DNA of 50,062 bases, taken from the NCBI GenBank assembly GCA_944350345.1, contig CALVOP010000006.1, forward strand, positions 1-50,062, given 5' to 3'. A program made the translations under genes and the position numbers. Origin of the DNA: an uncultured Bacilli bacterium. GTDB lineage: Bacteria; Bacillota_I; Bacilli_A; RF39; UBA660. Of the stretch, positions 17,447 through 25,301 are shown piece by piece. The notes under the pieces were generated by a model. The model saw only the letters and a list, made by a program, of their open reading frames with translations, was not told the origin of the DNA and ran no database searches. Positions within the stretch are counted from its first letter, which is position 1. Every line of letters starts with the position of its first letter.

Positions 17447-17470
17447 AAAAAACTAACTATTTCTAGTTAG
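17447..17470 (-). terminator. strong hairpin terminator upstream of the decayed ORF
   Basis: On the minus strand CTAACTA-GAAA-TAGTTAG, a perfect 7-bp stem with a GNRA tetraloop, is followed by six T's. It lies about 20 bases before the GTG of the pseudogene, an attenuator-like position. Confidence 0.7.
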
Positions 17471-17482
17471 CAATTTATTACT

Positions 17483-17540
17483 CTCGTACTATGTACGAGT
17501 TTCTTATCAATTTGGATCGAGTGTTGTAATTATCTACAAC
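17483..17540. repeat. two further perfect hairpins upstream of the terminator
   Basis: Inverted repeats CTCGTAC-TAT-GTACGAG (17483-17499) and GTTGTA-ATTATC-TACAAC (17523-17540) precede the terminator at 17447 in minus-strand order. Together they look like a structured RNA leader, but no known riboswitch or T-box core is recognisable. Confidence 0.5.
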
Positions 17541-17583
17541 TCTTTCTCTAGTGAATAGAATTTCACAAATTTTAAAAAAATAG

Positions 17584-17592
17584 TGGTATAAT
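17584..17592 (+). promoter_or_regulatory. extended -10 promoter of the HExxH gene
   Basis: TGGTATAAT, with the SD AAGAGGTGAT at 17604-17613 and ATG at 17619. The hairpins at 17453-17540 lie upstream of this promoter and so are not in its mRNA. Confidence 0.55.
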
Positions 17593-17618
17593 TGATATGA
17601 ATTAAGAGGTGATTTTTA

Positions 17619-18527
17619 ATGTACCAAAAAGATGTTTTAAGAGAATACATAAGTAAATCGGAATTGAGGGTTTTTAGTGAAAAAATAAAAGTAAGGTTAT
17701 CAAAAGAACTAGCAGAAAAATATGATAATGGTAGTTATAATAACTATTTATCAAATATGCAAAAATGCCTTGATATGATAGATACATTAAATATTCAATA
17801 TCCTGGTAATGCACATCCTGTTTTATATGTATATATAGTTCCAGATAATAGTTATTCTGAATTATTGAGAATTCCCAAAATTTTTGATAAAGGTGCAGGT
17901 GGCGGAAAACCAGTACCATGCTATGATTTAGATGGTTTTAATTCAGCATATGGACTAAGTCAAAATATTTTGGAAAATAGGCCTGAAGAAGAAACCAAAA
18001 TTTCAAGAATTGAAAATGAGATTCATGAGCTTTCTCATATAGTTCATAGTCAATTTTTTTCAACACATCAAACAATTTGTGAGGGATTTGCAGAAACCTT
18101 ACCACTTTATGCTTTGGATTTTGAAGAGATATTTGATGAACATAGAAATACAATAATAGAATTAGATGAAAGTCAAATTATTAGTGCACAGGAGCTATTG
18201 AATTCTGAAAAAAAAGGTATTTATGGTGCTGGAGCAGTATTACCTAACAGGTCTTGCTCATTTAGATTTTCTTATATTTCTTCTTACTTGCTTGTAAGAG
18301 GATGCGTTGAAACTATTGCTGAGAAAAATAATTTTTCTAAAGCACAAGCAATTCAGAAATTTTTAGAAATTGTCAAACAGAGTAATTGTTCAAATGAATG
18401 GCTTATATATGATATTGCTAATTCTATAGGAATACCACAAGATGAACTATTGAATGGAAAACATTTACAAATGAAAGTATTAACTTCTTTATCAACACAA
18501 GTTCAAAAATCTAAATTTTCTAAATAA
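17619..18527 (+). CDS. HExxH putative zinc metalloprotease, unknown family
   Basis: A 302-residue soluble protein. HELSH at 136-140 matches the zinc-binding HExxH motif, and ICEGFAETLPLYALD about 15-20 residues later offers Glu155 or Glu159 as the third ligand (gluzincin arrangement). The region 61-100 ending in GAGGGKPVPC is probably the substrate edge or a loop. No signal peptide is present. Third codon positions are mixed and not A/C-rich like cysS on the same strand, suggesting a recent arrival. It lies between a decayed gene and an IS200-type element and has its own promoter and terminator. Confidence 0.6.
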   Translation: MYQKDVLREYISKSELRVFSEKIKVRLSKELAEKYDNGSYNNYLSNMQKCLDMIDTLNIQYPGNAHPVLYVYIVPDNSYSELLRIPKIFDKGAGGGKPVPCYDLDGFNSAYGLSQNILENRPEEETKISRIENEIHELSHIVHSQFFSTHQTICEGFAETLPLYALDFEEIFDEHRNTIIELDESQIISAQELLNSEKKGIYGAGAVLPNRSCSFRFSYISSYLLVRGCVETIAEKNNFSKAQAIQKFLEIVKQSNCSNEWLIYDIANSIGIPQDELLNGKHLQMKVLTSLSTQVQKSKFSK

Positions 18528-18531
18528 ATAT

Positions 18532-18555
18532 CCACTAGCATAGCTAGTGGTTTTT
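18532..18555 (+). terminator. terminator of the HExxH gene
   Basis: A perfect 8-bp stem CCACTAGC-ATA-GCTAGTGG is followed by TTTTT, five bases after the stop codon. Confidence 0.85.
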
Positions 18556-18589
18556 CATTTTCGCCTAAAAGTCTTTTTTACTAGTTTCT

Positions 18590-19168
18590 ACTAAAGTAGC
18601 CTTTACGACTACCAAAAGCATCCTTTACTTGCTACTTTTTAAAAGGGTCAAAATCTTCAAAAGTCATTTTATGACTTAATTGGTCTTCTTTCAATTGATT
18701 TGCTATGTATTCTTTTATTTTTTTTTATCCCTTCTAACAGTGTCCACATAATATCCTCTACACCAAAATTCTCTATTTCTGTATTGGTATTGCATATTTG
18801 CCCATTTGCTATATATCATCAAACTGCTCTTTCCTTTCAGGAATCCCATTACACTCGATACACTATATTTGGGCGGTATTTCTATTAACGCATGTATGTG
18901 ATCTGGACATACTTCCGCTTCTATTATCGTTATGCCTTTCCACTCACATAATTGTCTTAATATTTGTCCTATCTCTAATCTTTTACTTTCGTAAAAAACT
19001 TTCCTTCTATACTTTGGTGCAAATACTACATGATGTTTGCAATTCCACTGTGTATGTGATAAACTTTTTATATCATTTATTTTGATTTCTTTCATTATAT
19101 TAGAAGGAGTTTTATTTTTTAACTTATCGCTTAAGCTTTACCGACCCCCAGATAATCTGGGGGTTTTC
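18590..19168 (-). mobile_element. IS200/IS605-family insertion element (approximate ends)
   Basis: One Y1 transposase gene is bracketed by subterminal hairpins, as in IS200-type elements, which lack terminal inverted repeats. The left-end hairpin (5' of the gene) is CCCCCAGA-TAA-TCTGGGGG at 19145-19163. The right-end hairpin is GTAGTC-GTAAA-GGCTAC on the minus strand at 18596-18612. Exact cleavage sites cannot be set from one copy. Confidence 0.7.
18632..19095 (-). pseudogene. tnpA: IS200-type Y1 transposase with a frameshift in an A9 tract
   Basis: TnpA cuts and rejoins single-stranded DNA with a single tyrosine. The HUH motif appears as DHIHALIEIP, with SVMGFLKGKSS and FWCRGYYVDTV following. 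The open frame stops after 126 residues (18715) directly behind nine A's at 18719-18727. In the next frame the expected tail continues as EYIANQLKEDQLSHKMTFED and ends DPFKK at TAG 18632-18634. The span of 464 bases is one short of a whole 155-codon gene. It is therefore either inactivated or rescued by slippage on the A tract. Confidence 0.85.
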
Positions 19169-19174
19169 TTATAC

Positions 19175-19200
19175 AAAAAATCATCTCAATATGAGATGAT
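19175..19200 (-). terminator. terminator of tRNA-Gly(GCC)
   Basis: On the minus strand ATCATCTC-ATATT-GAGATGAT, a perfect 8-bp stem, is followed by T6. It lies about 40 bases past the tRNA end. Confidence 0.8.
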
Positions 19201-19241
19201 ATCTATCGTAAATGTTCGAAAAGTTCGAACAGATTTCCCAA

Positions 19242-19316
19242 TGGAGCAAGCGATGGGAATCGAACCCACGTCTCAGCCTTGGCAAGGCCGCGTACTAGCC
19301 GTTGTACTACGCCTGC
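19242..19316 (-). tRNA. tRNA-Gly (anticodon GCC)
   Basis: A full cloverleaf on the minus strand: acceptor GCAGGCG with an opposing CGCTTGC, anticodon loop TTGCCAA with GCC, T-loop GGTTCGAATCC and encoded T-CCA at 19242-19245. The adjacent accessory zone and IS200-type element end next to this tRNA. Confidence 0.95.
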
Positions 19317-19378
19317 ATGTAAGAATATAATAACATAATTTTAGTAAAAAACAAACTATTTTTCAAAAATTTTTCACA

Positions 19379-20227
19379 CTATTTTTCAAAAAATATGTAT
19401 ACTACAATTGAACTTACAACCATTAATATCAATCCAACAATCATTGTTAATAAAGTAAAATTATAATTAAAAACACTTAAAAACACTTCAATAATAGACG
19501 CAATTACAAAGCCAATAATGACATAATACGTTTTAATAGGATATTTATTCAAACAAAAATCTATCAATTTAGCAATTACTATTGCCCCAATAACAAGACC
19601 AATACCAAAAGGAATCATAACAATTATATTATTATATAAATTAGTAAAAGAAGTAATTTCATTTATTATCCTTAACAAAGGTTCATAGTAACCCATAACC
19701 ATTAACAAAAACGAACCACTTACACCAGGAACAACAATAGTAGCTGAAGCAAGTATTCCAACTCCAAACATTTTGAGCATACTAACAAAACTAGTATCAA
19801 TCACTTGGTTACTAGCCCCACCAGTAGTAATAGACATAAGTACCAATAAACCAATACCAATAAACATCAGTAAAATATTTCCAAAAGAAACATCTTTTTT
19901 TATTTTATTAAATAATTGTGGAACCCCACCTACAATAAGCCCTACAAATATTAAAATAGTAATAACTGGTATTTTATTTAAAGCATATTCAATAACATTA
20001 GTTAAAACCAACACAGAAATAATACCACCAATACCTAAAAAAAACAAAAAATTAAAATACTTTTTAAAATTCGCCCAAGACTCGTAAAAATGACTAACAG
20101 CTTCTATCAATTTATCATATATTCCCATAACAACCGACAAAACGCCGCCACTCACACCTGGCAAAATAAAAGAAATCCCCAAAACTATACCTTTTAAAAT
20201 CAAAGAAATTCTTTCTCTCATAAACAT
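19379..20227 (-). CDS. DUF368 polyprenyl-phosphate transporter
   Basis: An integral membrane protein with about eight helices. The two internally repeated signatures LPGVSGGVLSVVMGIYDKL and VPGVSGSFLLMVMGYYEPLL are diagnostic of DUF368. Members (PopT) recycle undecaprenyl phosphate from the outer to the inner leaflet. The start is ATG 20227 behind AAAGGTGG; ATG 20221 is an alternative. It lies downstream of a PAP2 phosphatase that could produce its substrate at the outer face, which supports the lipid-carrier role. Confidence 0.87.
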   Translation of the reverse strand: MFMRERISLILKGIVLGISFILPGVSGGVLSVVMGIYDKLIEAVSHFYESWANFKKYFNFLFFLGIGGIISVLVLTNVIEYALNKIPVITILIFVGLIVGGVPQLFNKIKKDVSFGNILLMFIGIGLLVLMSITTGGASNQVIDTSFVSMLKMFGVGILASATIVVPGVSGSFLLMVMGYYEPLLRIINEITSFTNLYNNIIVMIPFGIGLVIGAIVIAKLIDFCLNKYPIKTYYVIIGFVIASIIEVFLSVFNYNFTLLTMIVGLILMVVSSIVVYIFFEK

Positions 20228-20290
20228 ACCCACCTTTGTAAAAGTTTAAAATATTATACACAATTACATATAATCAGTCAAATAAACACC

Positions 20291-20914
20291 CTACTTTTCA
20301 CTTTTATTATAAATATTAATAATCATTAACAAACAAATTGACCCTAATATTAAGCCAGCAATAACATCAGTAAAATAATGAACATTTAAATATATTCTAC
20401 TTATACCAATAAATATTACTAACATAGCAAAAATAAATATTATTAACCACTTCAAAAAATAATTTTTTACATTCTTAAGCAACAAATAAACAACAAAACC
20501 ATAAAAAGCTATAGAACACATAGTATGACCACTAGGGAAAGAAAAATCACTAGGTTTTTCTATTAAACTAATTACTGGACGTTCTCTCATAATAACATTT
20601 TTAAAAATAACACTTACAACATAAACCCAAAGTAAATTTACAAACATATAAAAAGAATACGATTTATTTTTAATAAATAAAAAAGTCAATAGAACAATAA
20701 CAATAAAAGGAATAGCACTTCCAAAAAAAGTAATCGCTTTCATAAAAGTTGTATTGCTTTCACTAACCAATTTAATTTGAAAAAAATCACTTATAGATTT
20801 ATCAAATGACAAAATATAATCTGAAAAATATAATTTTACTACTACTGAAATAATAAGCAAAATAATTAATGCAATTAAATAACCAATATTCTCTTTTAAA
20901 ATTTTTTTTAACAT
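20291..20914 (-). CDS. PAP2-family phosphatase, probably undecaprenyl-pyrophosphate phosphatase
   Basis: A six-helix membrane phosphatase of 207 residues. The three catalytic motifs are intact: KNVIMRERP, FPSGHTM, and SRIYLNVHYFTDV, with both catalytic histidines present. BcrC-type members of this family convert undecaprenyl pyrophosphate to the monophosphate at the outer face. ATG 20914 is chosen because TAGGTGAT precedes it. It sits between the DUF368 gene and an unknown membrane protein, directly abutting the latter. Phosphatidylglycerol-phosphate phosphatase activity is a possible alternative. Confidence 0.85.
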   Translation of the reverse strand: MLKKILKENIGYLIALIILLIISVVVKLYFSDYILSFDKSISDFFQIKLVSESNTTFMKAITFFGSAIPFIVIVLLTFLFIKNKSYSFYMFVNLLWVYVVSVIFKNVIMRERPVISLIEKPSDFSFPSGHTMCSIAFYGFVVYLLLKNVKNYFLKWLIIFIFAMLVIFIGISRIYLNVHYFTDVIAGLILGSICLLMIINIYNKSEK

Positions 20915-20923
20915 CAAAATCAC

Positions 20924-21664
20924 CTACAACAAATTAGACAATAACAAGATTATACCACCAACAATTAACCCCAAAGTTTTAGCTGATGAATTCTTATTTT
21001 CCTTAAAATATTCCACATAAATCCTAATAACAAGATAAAATAGCATTCCTATAATTACACCTAAAACAGATCCCATAACAAAACTATTTTTCCACAAAAA
21101 GTTACCATTAAAAGACAATAAATATCCTATTAAGCAAAATACAGAAATAATAAGTAAACCTTTAAAACTCTTAATCAAACCAAAACGATGTTTTTTAAAA
21201 TTAGTGATCAAAACAACACCAAAAATAGAATTATATAAGAAAAATTTAATTAACAAAAGAAATAAATTCAAATAACTATTTTTAGTATTATACACAAAAA
21301 TTCCCTCAATAAATAATAGTAGCACTCCAATAATTGCCAAAATAACATGAGAATAAGATAAATCATTAAGTTCATTTTCTCTTTTAGGCAAAAAATACAT
21401 AACAATTTCTATTATAAGTATTCCTAACAAAATCATCAAAAACAAATAAGAATAACATTGAACTAGATTATAATTATCTTCAAGAAAACCTATACATTCA
21501 GGCAAAACATAAAACACACCTAAAAGAACAAAACCAATCAAGCCCAACGATTCAATAAAAGAATATAATTTTTTATTATCTCCTTTATATTTAAAAATAA
21601 ATAAACCAACTAAAATTGAAATTCCTAGCAAAATAGACACACACGCACCAACAAAACTTTTCAT
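20924..21664 (-). CDS. polytopic membrane protein, unknown (weak ZIP-like look)
   Basis: A 246-residue protein with about eight hydrophobic helices. FYVLPECIGFL and HVILAIIGVLLLFIEGI carry Pro-Glu and His...Glu-Gly patterns that loosely recall ZIP metal transporters, but the metal-site residues are not convincing, so I do not assign a function. It sits between the ATP-grasp gene (9 bases upstream) and the PAP2 gene (abutting), so it is likely co-transcribed with envelope-lipid genes. Confidence 0.6.
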   Translation of the reverse strand: MKSFVGACVSILLGISILVGLFIFKYKGDNKKLYSFIESLGLIGFVLLGVFYVLPECIGFLEDNYNLVQCYSYLFLMILLGILIIEIVMYFLPKRENELNDLSYSHVILAIIGVLLLFIEGIFVYNTKNSYLNLFLLLIKFFLYNSIFGVVLITNFKKHRFGLIKSFKGLLIISVFCLIGYLLSFNGNFLWKNSFVMGSVLGVIIGMLFYLVIRIYVEYFKENKNSSAKTLGLIVGGIILLLSNLL

Positions 21665-21673
21665 AATACACCT

Positions 21674-22672
21674 CTAAATATCCATATATTTTCTATAATT
21701 TGGTAAATCCCCTGTTTTTATACCACTTATACTAGGCTTTACCTGAAAAATACCAGAAAAATTATTTCCTTCAACCACAACTGGTCCATCATCAGTTATT
21801 GCTATATCCCATCCCACATATCGAACTTTAGGAACAACCAACGCAAGTTCTTTTACAAAGTCAACTACTTCTTTATATTTTGGTATCTCAAAGCCAACAA
21901 TTTTCTTTTTAGATATAGGATGAACTTCAAAAACATTCCCTTCTTCATCTATAGCAGGAACGTAAACCTTACCACTTTCATCGACAAAAGTATACATACC
22001 ACCACTACTAAAATTATCTACAGCCCCACCATTTCCTATTTTTAAAATAAATTTTAATATATATACTTTTTTATTTTTATAAAATGTCAAAATACGCAAA
22101 GTATTAACACTTTTATTATACAAAGAACTCATTTGTCTGCACTGACTAATATAATCTTCCACAAGATACTGTTTATTTCTTATTAACGAATTAAAAATTT
22201 TTTCTAAGTCGCTTTTTTTATCAATGGAAATAATTTGAACACCCTTTCCACCACATTCATTTAAAGGCTTAACAACAATTTTCTTTTTATTTTTAACAAA
22301 CTTAACGAAATCATCATACATCAAATGTTCTAAATTTATATAATCTCTTTTCAAAAAACTTTTAAAAGTATCATTAAAAATTGCTTTATCATCAAATATA
22401 TAATTATACTTAGGATCATTATATTTATTAATAATATTATTATTAATATTACTAGTAATATAAGTTGATCTTTCGCTTTTATTAAGTAAATAAAATTCAA
22501 ATTCAAAGTAATCCATATATCCACTACCATAAACTAAAGCGCAATGTATCATATCCAAAAGAACAAAAAACCTAATTTTCCCAGTTTTTTTGCTTACTTT
22601 ACCCGCAACATAAATCATATTTTTATAGTCCAATGTCTTAAGTTTCTTCAAAATATATTTTAATCTTTTCAT
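21674..22672 (-). CDS. sugar-transfer-associated ATP-grasp protein
   Basis: A cytoplasmic ATP-grasp enzyme of 332 residues. VVKPLNECGGKGVQIIS is the ATP-binding strand-loop, QYLVEDYISQ and NTLRILTF follow, and the C-terminal VVVEGNNFSG holds metal ligands. This order fits the ATPgrasp_ST family often found with polysaccharide genes, which probably ligates an amino acid or amine to a sugar or lipid. The ATG is only 7 bases from a TATAAT (22680-22685) with no SD, so the gene seems to have a leaderless mRNA and heads the operon to DUF368. Confidence 0.8.
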   Translation of the reverse strand: MKRLKYILKKLKTLDYKNMIYVAGKVSKKTGKIRFFVLLDMIHCALVYGSGYMDYFEFEFYLLNKSERSTYITSNINNNIINKYNDPKYNYIFDDKAIFNDTFKSFLKRDYINLEHLMYDDFVKFVKNKKKIVVKPLNECGGKGVQIISIDKKSDLEKIFNSLIRNKQYLVEDYISQCRQMSSLYNKSVNTLRILTFYKNKKVYILKFILKIGNGGAVDNFSSGGMYTFVDESGKVYVPAIDEEGNVFEVHPISKKKIVGFEIPKYKEVVDFVKELALVVPKVRYVGWDIAITDDGPVVVEGNNFSGIFQVKPSISGIKTGDLPNYRKYMDI

Positions 22673-22679
22673 ATAAATA

Positions 22680-22688
22680 ATTATATCA
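22680..22688 (-). promoter_or_regulatory. extended -10 promoter giving a leaderless ATP-grasp mRNA
   Basis: The minus strand reads TGATATAAT, and 7 bases later the ATG at 22672. No SD is present in between. Confidence 0.6.
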
Positions 22689-22707
22689 AAATAATAAAAT
22701 TATTGCA

Positions 22708-22735
22708 TCAAAAATCACTCATATAATGAGTGATT
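22708..22735 (-). terminator. terminator of the ABC transporter gene
   Basis: On the minus strand an approximately 10-bp stem AATCACTCAT/ATGAGTGATT is followed by TTTTT. It overlaps the transporter's stop codon and separates it from the ATP-grasp operon. Confidence 0.8.
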
Positions 22736-25268
22736 ACTCAACCCTTAATGCTTCTACAGGATCTTTTTTACTTGCAATTTTAGAAGGTATAAGTCCAGCT
22801 ATTATTGTTAAAGTTGTACTTATAACTATTAAAATCAAAGCACCCCATATAGGCAAAATGGATAAATTAGGAATATCAGTTAAACTCTCTATTATTAGGT
22901 TAATAGGAATATTCAATATAACAGTAACTACAATACCCATAATACCAGCAATTATTCCAACAATAAATGTTTCTGCATTAAACACCCTTGAGATATCTTT
23001 TTTACTAGCACCAATACTTCTTAAAATACCGATTTCTTTAGTTCTCTCAAGAACGGAAATATAAGTAATAATTCCAATCATAATTGAAGATACAACAAGT
23101 GATATACTAACAAAAGCCATTAAAACATAACTAACAACATTAATAATTGTTGAAACACCATTCATCATTACTCCAACAATATCACTATAATTTATAACAT
23201 TTTCCTCATGATTGCTATCACGTTGTTCATCATTATAACTATTAATTATATCAATAATTTCATTTTTAGAATCAAAATCTTTTGGGTAAATATTTATTGC
23301 AGAAGGTTTATCCAAATCAACAACACCTAATTTACTCAACACTTCATCATAAGTGATGCCAACTTGATTTTTAAAATTTTCTATAACTTCTGCCATTTCA
23401 GTAGGCGATAAACTTTGCAAATATGCGAGTTGTTCAGGTGACAAAGAACTCATATCAAATTTATCATTACTAAACTCCTTGCCAGTAAAAATATTTACAT
23501 TTGGATTGTCAATTTGATCTTTAACAATTTCAGAATCATTAATTTTATTAATAACGTATTCCTTTAAATCTTTTAAATAAAGTATTCCACCATAAGTTTG
23601 GTTTACTAAAGAATTATCAGCTGGTTTAACAACACCTGTTACAACAAGTTCTTCAGCACTTTGCAATTTATCTTTTAAAAACTCTTCATTATTACTTTTA
23701 TCAATCCAAATGCCATTTTCTTTAACATAATAATCTGAATTTAATAAAAACTTAAATTTCATACCGACTAAATCATCAATATCATAAGTAGTATTTGAAG
23801 TTTCAAACTCTTCACCATTTAAAATTTTATTATACATATCACTAAGTTCATCACTATCTTTTAAACCCAAAGCATAAAGAGTATAATCAACGATTTGATT
23901 ATTTTCATCAACAAGTAAAACAACTTCATTATACTTTTGAGGCCAACTTCCGGCTACAACTTCATACATTTCACTATTCATTTCTTCATTGTCAAATATT
24001 TCACTAAACACATTAGTAGATATATACATCATGTTCATATTTCCTGCACCAATTTTATCTAAAACATCATTGGGATTAACTTGAACAACATTTTCATCAT
24101 CATCCTTATAAATTTGCAAATCCAAATTATATGAATAACTAATTGCAGAAGAATAATCTAAAATATTTGATTCACCACTTTCAATATAACTCTTAAAAGC
24201 TTCCAAATTATTACTTTGAACTTTAGAAGACATCATACTCATCATATTAGTCATAATATTATTTGAATACACCTTATTAGAGTCATAATCTTCAATATCA
24301 TTATTATTTTGAAAAGATGACATAAAATCAGACAACTCTAAAGATTCTTCTTCAATCGTAATAGGATAACTAGCCAAAGTTTCCTCTTCTACATCATTAA
24401 TATACTCTTGAACTCCATTAGAAAGAGACATAATCAAAGCTATTCCAATAATGCCTATAGATCCAGCAAAAGCCGTTAAAATAGTTCTTCCCTTTTTAGT
24501 CATAAGATTATTCATACTCAAACTCAAGGCAGTTAAAAAAGACATAAAAGTTTTTTGATTGACAACAGTGGAACTAGTTTCATCTTCAAAATCAAATGGA
24601 TTAGAATCATTAGTTACTTTACCATCCAACAAATTAATAACTCTACTTGAATATTTTGCTGCAAGTTCAGAATTATGAGTCACCATAATTATTAGCCTAT
24701 CACCAGAAATTTCCTTTAAAATATCCATTGTCTGCTTACTCGTTTTAGTATCAAGAGCGCCAGTAGGCTCATCAGCGAGCAAAATATCCGGGTCATTAAC
24801 AAGAGCCCTTGCAATAGCAACCCTTTGCATTTGACCACCACTTAATTGATTAGGTTTTTTATAAATATGATCTTTTAATCCAACCCTATTTAGCACTTCA
24901 ATAGCTTTTAACCTTCTAGTTTTTCTATCCACTCCAGACAATGTTAAAGCAAGTTCAACATTAGACAAAATACTTTGATGAGTAATCAAATTATAATTTT
25001 GAAAAACAAAACCAATTCTATGATTTCTGTAAGTATCCCAATCCCTATCTTTATATTTTTTTGTACTCACACCATCTATTAAAAGATCGCCACTTGTATA
25101 CTTATCCAAGCCACCAATTATATTCAACAAAGTTGTTTTACCACTACCACTTGGGCCCAAAATACTAACAAATTCATTTCTTCTAAATTTAATACTTACA
25201 CCATCAAGAGCATTTTGTTTAAAAGCCTCAGTGATATATACTTTACTAATATTTTTTAACTCTAACAT
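22734..25268 (-). CDS. MacB/FtsX-type ABC transporter, ATPase and permease fused
   Basis: An N-terminal ATPase (Walker A GPSGSGKT at 38-45, signature LSGGQMQRVAIARAL, Walker B ILLADEPTGALD) is fused to an FtsX-type permease. The first membrane helix is near 265-290, an extracellular domain of about 400 residues follows, and three helices close the chain with the FtsX blocks VLERTKEIGILRSIGAS and PSKIASKKDPVEALR. Such systems move peptides or lipoproteins, or act as mechanotransmitters, rather than importing solutes. The SD is AAAGGAGG. No dedicated two-component system or periplasmic adaptor is adjacent. Confidence 0.92.
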   Translation of the reverse strand: MLELKNISKVYITEAFKQNALDGVSIKFRRNEFVSILGPSGSGKTTLLNIIGGLDKYTSGDLLIDGVSTKKYKDRDWDTYRNHRIGFVFQNYNLITHQSILSNVELALTLSGVDRKTRRLKAIEVLNRVGLKDHIYKKPNQLSGGQMQRVAIARALVNDPDILLADEPTGALDTKTSKQTMDILKEISGDRLIIMVTHNSELAAKYSSRVINLLDGKVTNDSNPFDFEDETSSTVVNQKTFMSFLTALSLSMNNLMTKKGRTILTAFAGSIGIIGIALIMSLSNGVQEYINDVEEETLASYPITIEEESLELSDFMSSFQNNNDIEDYDSNKVYSNNIMTNMMSMMSSKVQSNNLEAFKSYIESGESNILDYSSAISYSYNLDLQIYKDDDENVVQVNPNDVLDKIGAGNMNMMYISTNVFSEIFDNEEMNSEMYEVVAGSWPQKYNEVVLLVDENNQIVDYTLYALGLKDSDELSDMYNKILNGEEFETSNTTYDIDDLVGMKFKFLLNSDYYVKENGIWIDKSNNEEFLKDKLQSAEELVVTGVVKPADNSLVNQTYGGILYLKDLKEYVINKINDSEIVKDQIDNPNVNIFTGKEFSNDKFDMSSLSPEQLAYLQSLSPTEMAEVIENFKNQVGITYDEVLSKLGVVDLDKPSAINIYPKDFDSKNEIIDIINSYNDEQRDSNHEENVINYSDIVGVMMNGVSTIINVVSYVLMAFVSISLVVSSIMIGIITYISVLERTKEIGILRSIGASKKDISRVFNAETFIVGIIAGIMGIVVTVILNIPINLIIESLTDIPNLSILPIWGALILIVISTTLTIIAGLIPSKIASKKDPVEALRVE

Positions 25269-25301
25269 ATTTCCTCCTTTTAAATATATGATTAAATTAC
25301 A

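Noticed and set aside
17447-17618. Type III toxin-antitoxin (ToxIN-like) RNA repeats.
   Set aside because: The hairpins are not tandem copies of one sequence and the decayed ORF shows no ToxN-like motif.
19214-19230. Perfect inverted repeat GTTCGAA-AAG-TTCGAAC beside tRNA-Gly as an integration site.
   Set aside because: It resembles a T-loop string, but there is no second copy of the tRNA end and no integrase gene.
20924-21664. ZIP-family metal transporter.
   Set aside because: Only loose Pro-Glu and His/Glu-Gly patterns are present; no convincing metal site, so left as unknown.
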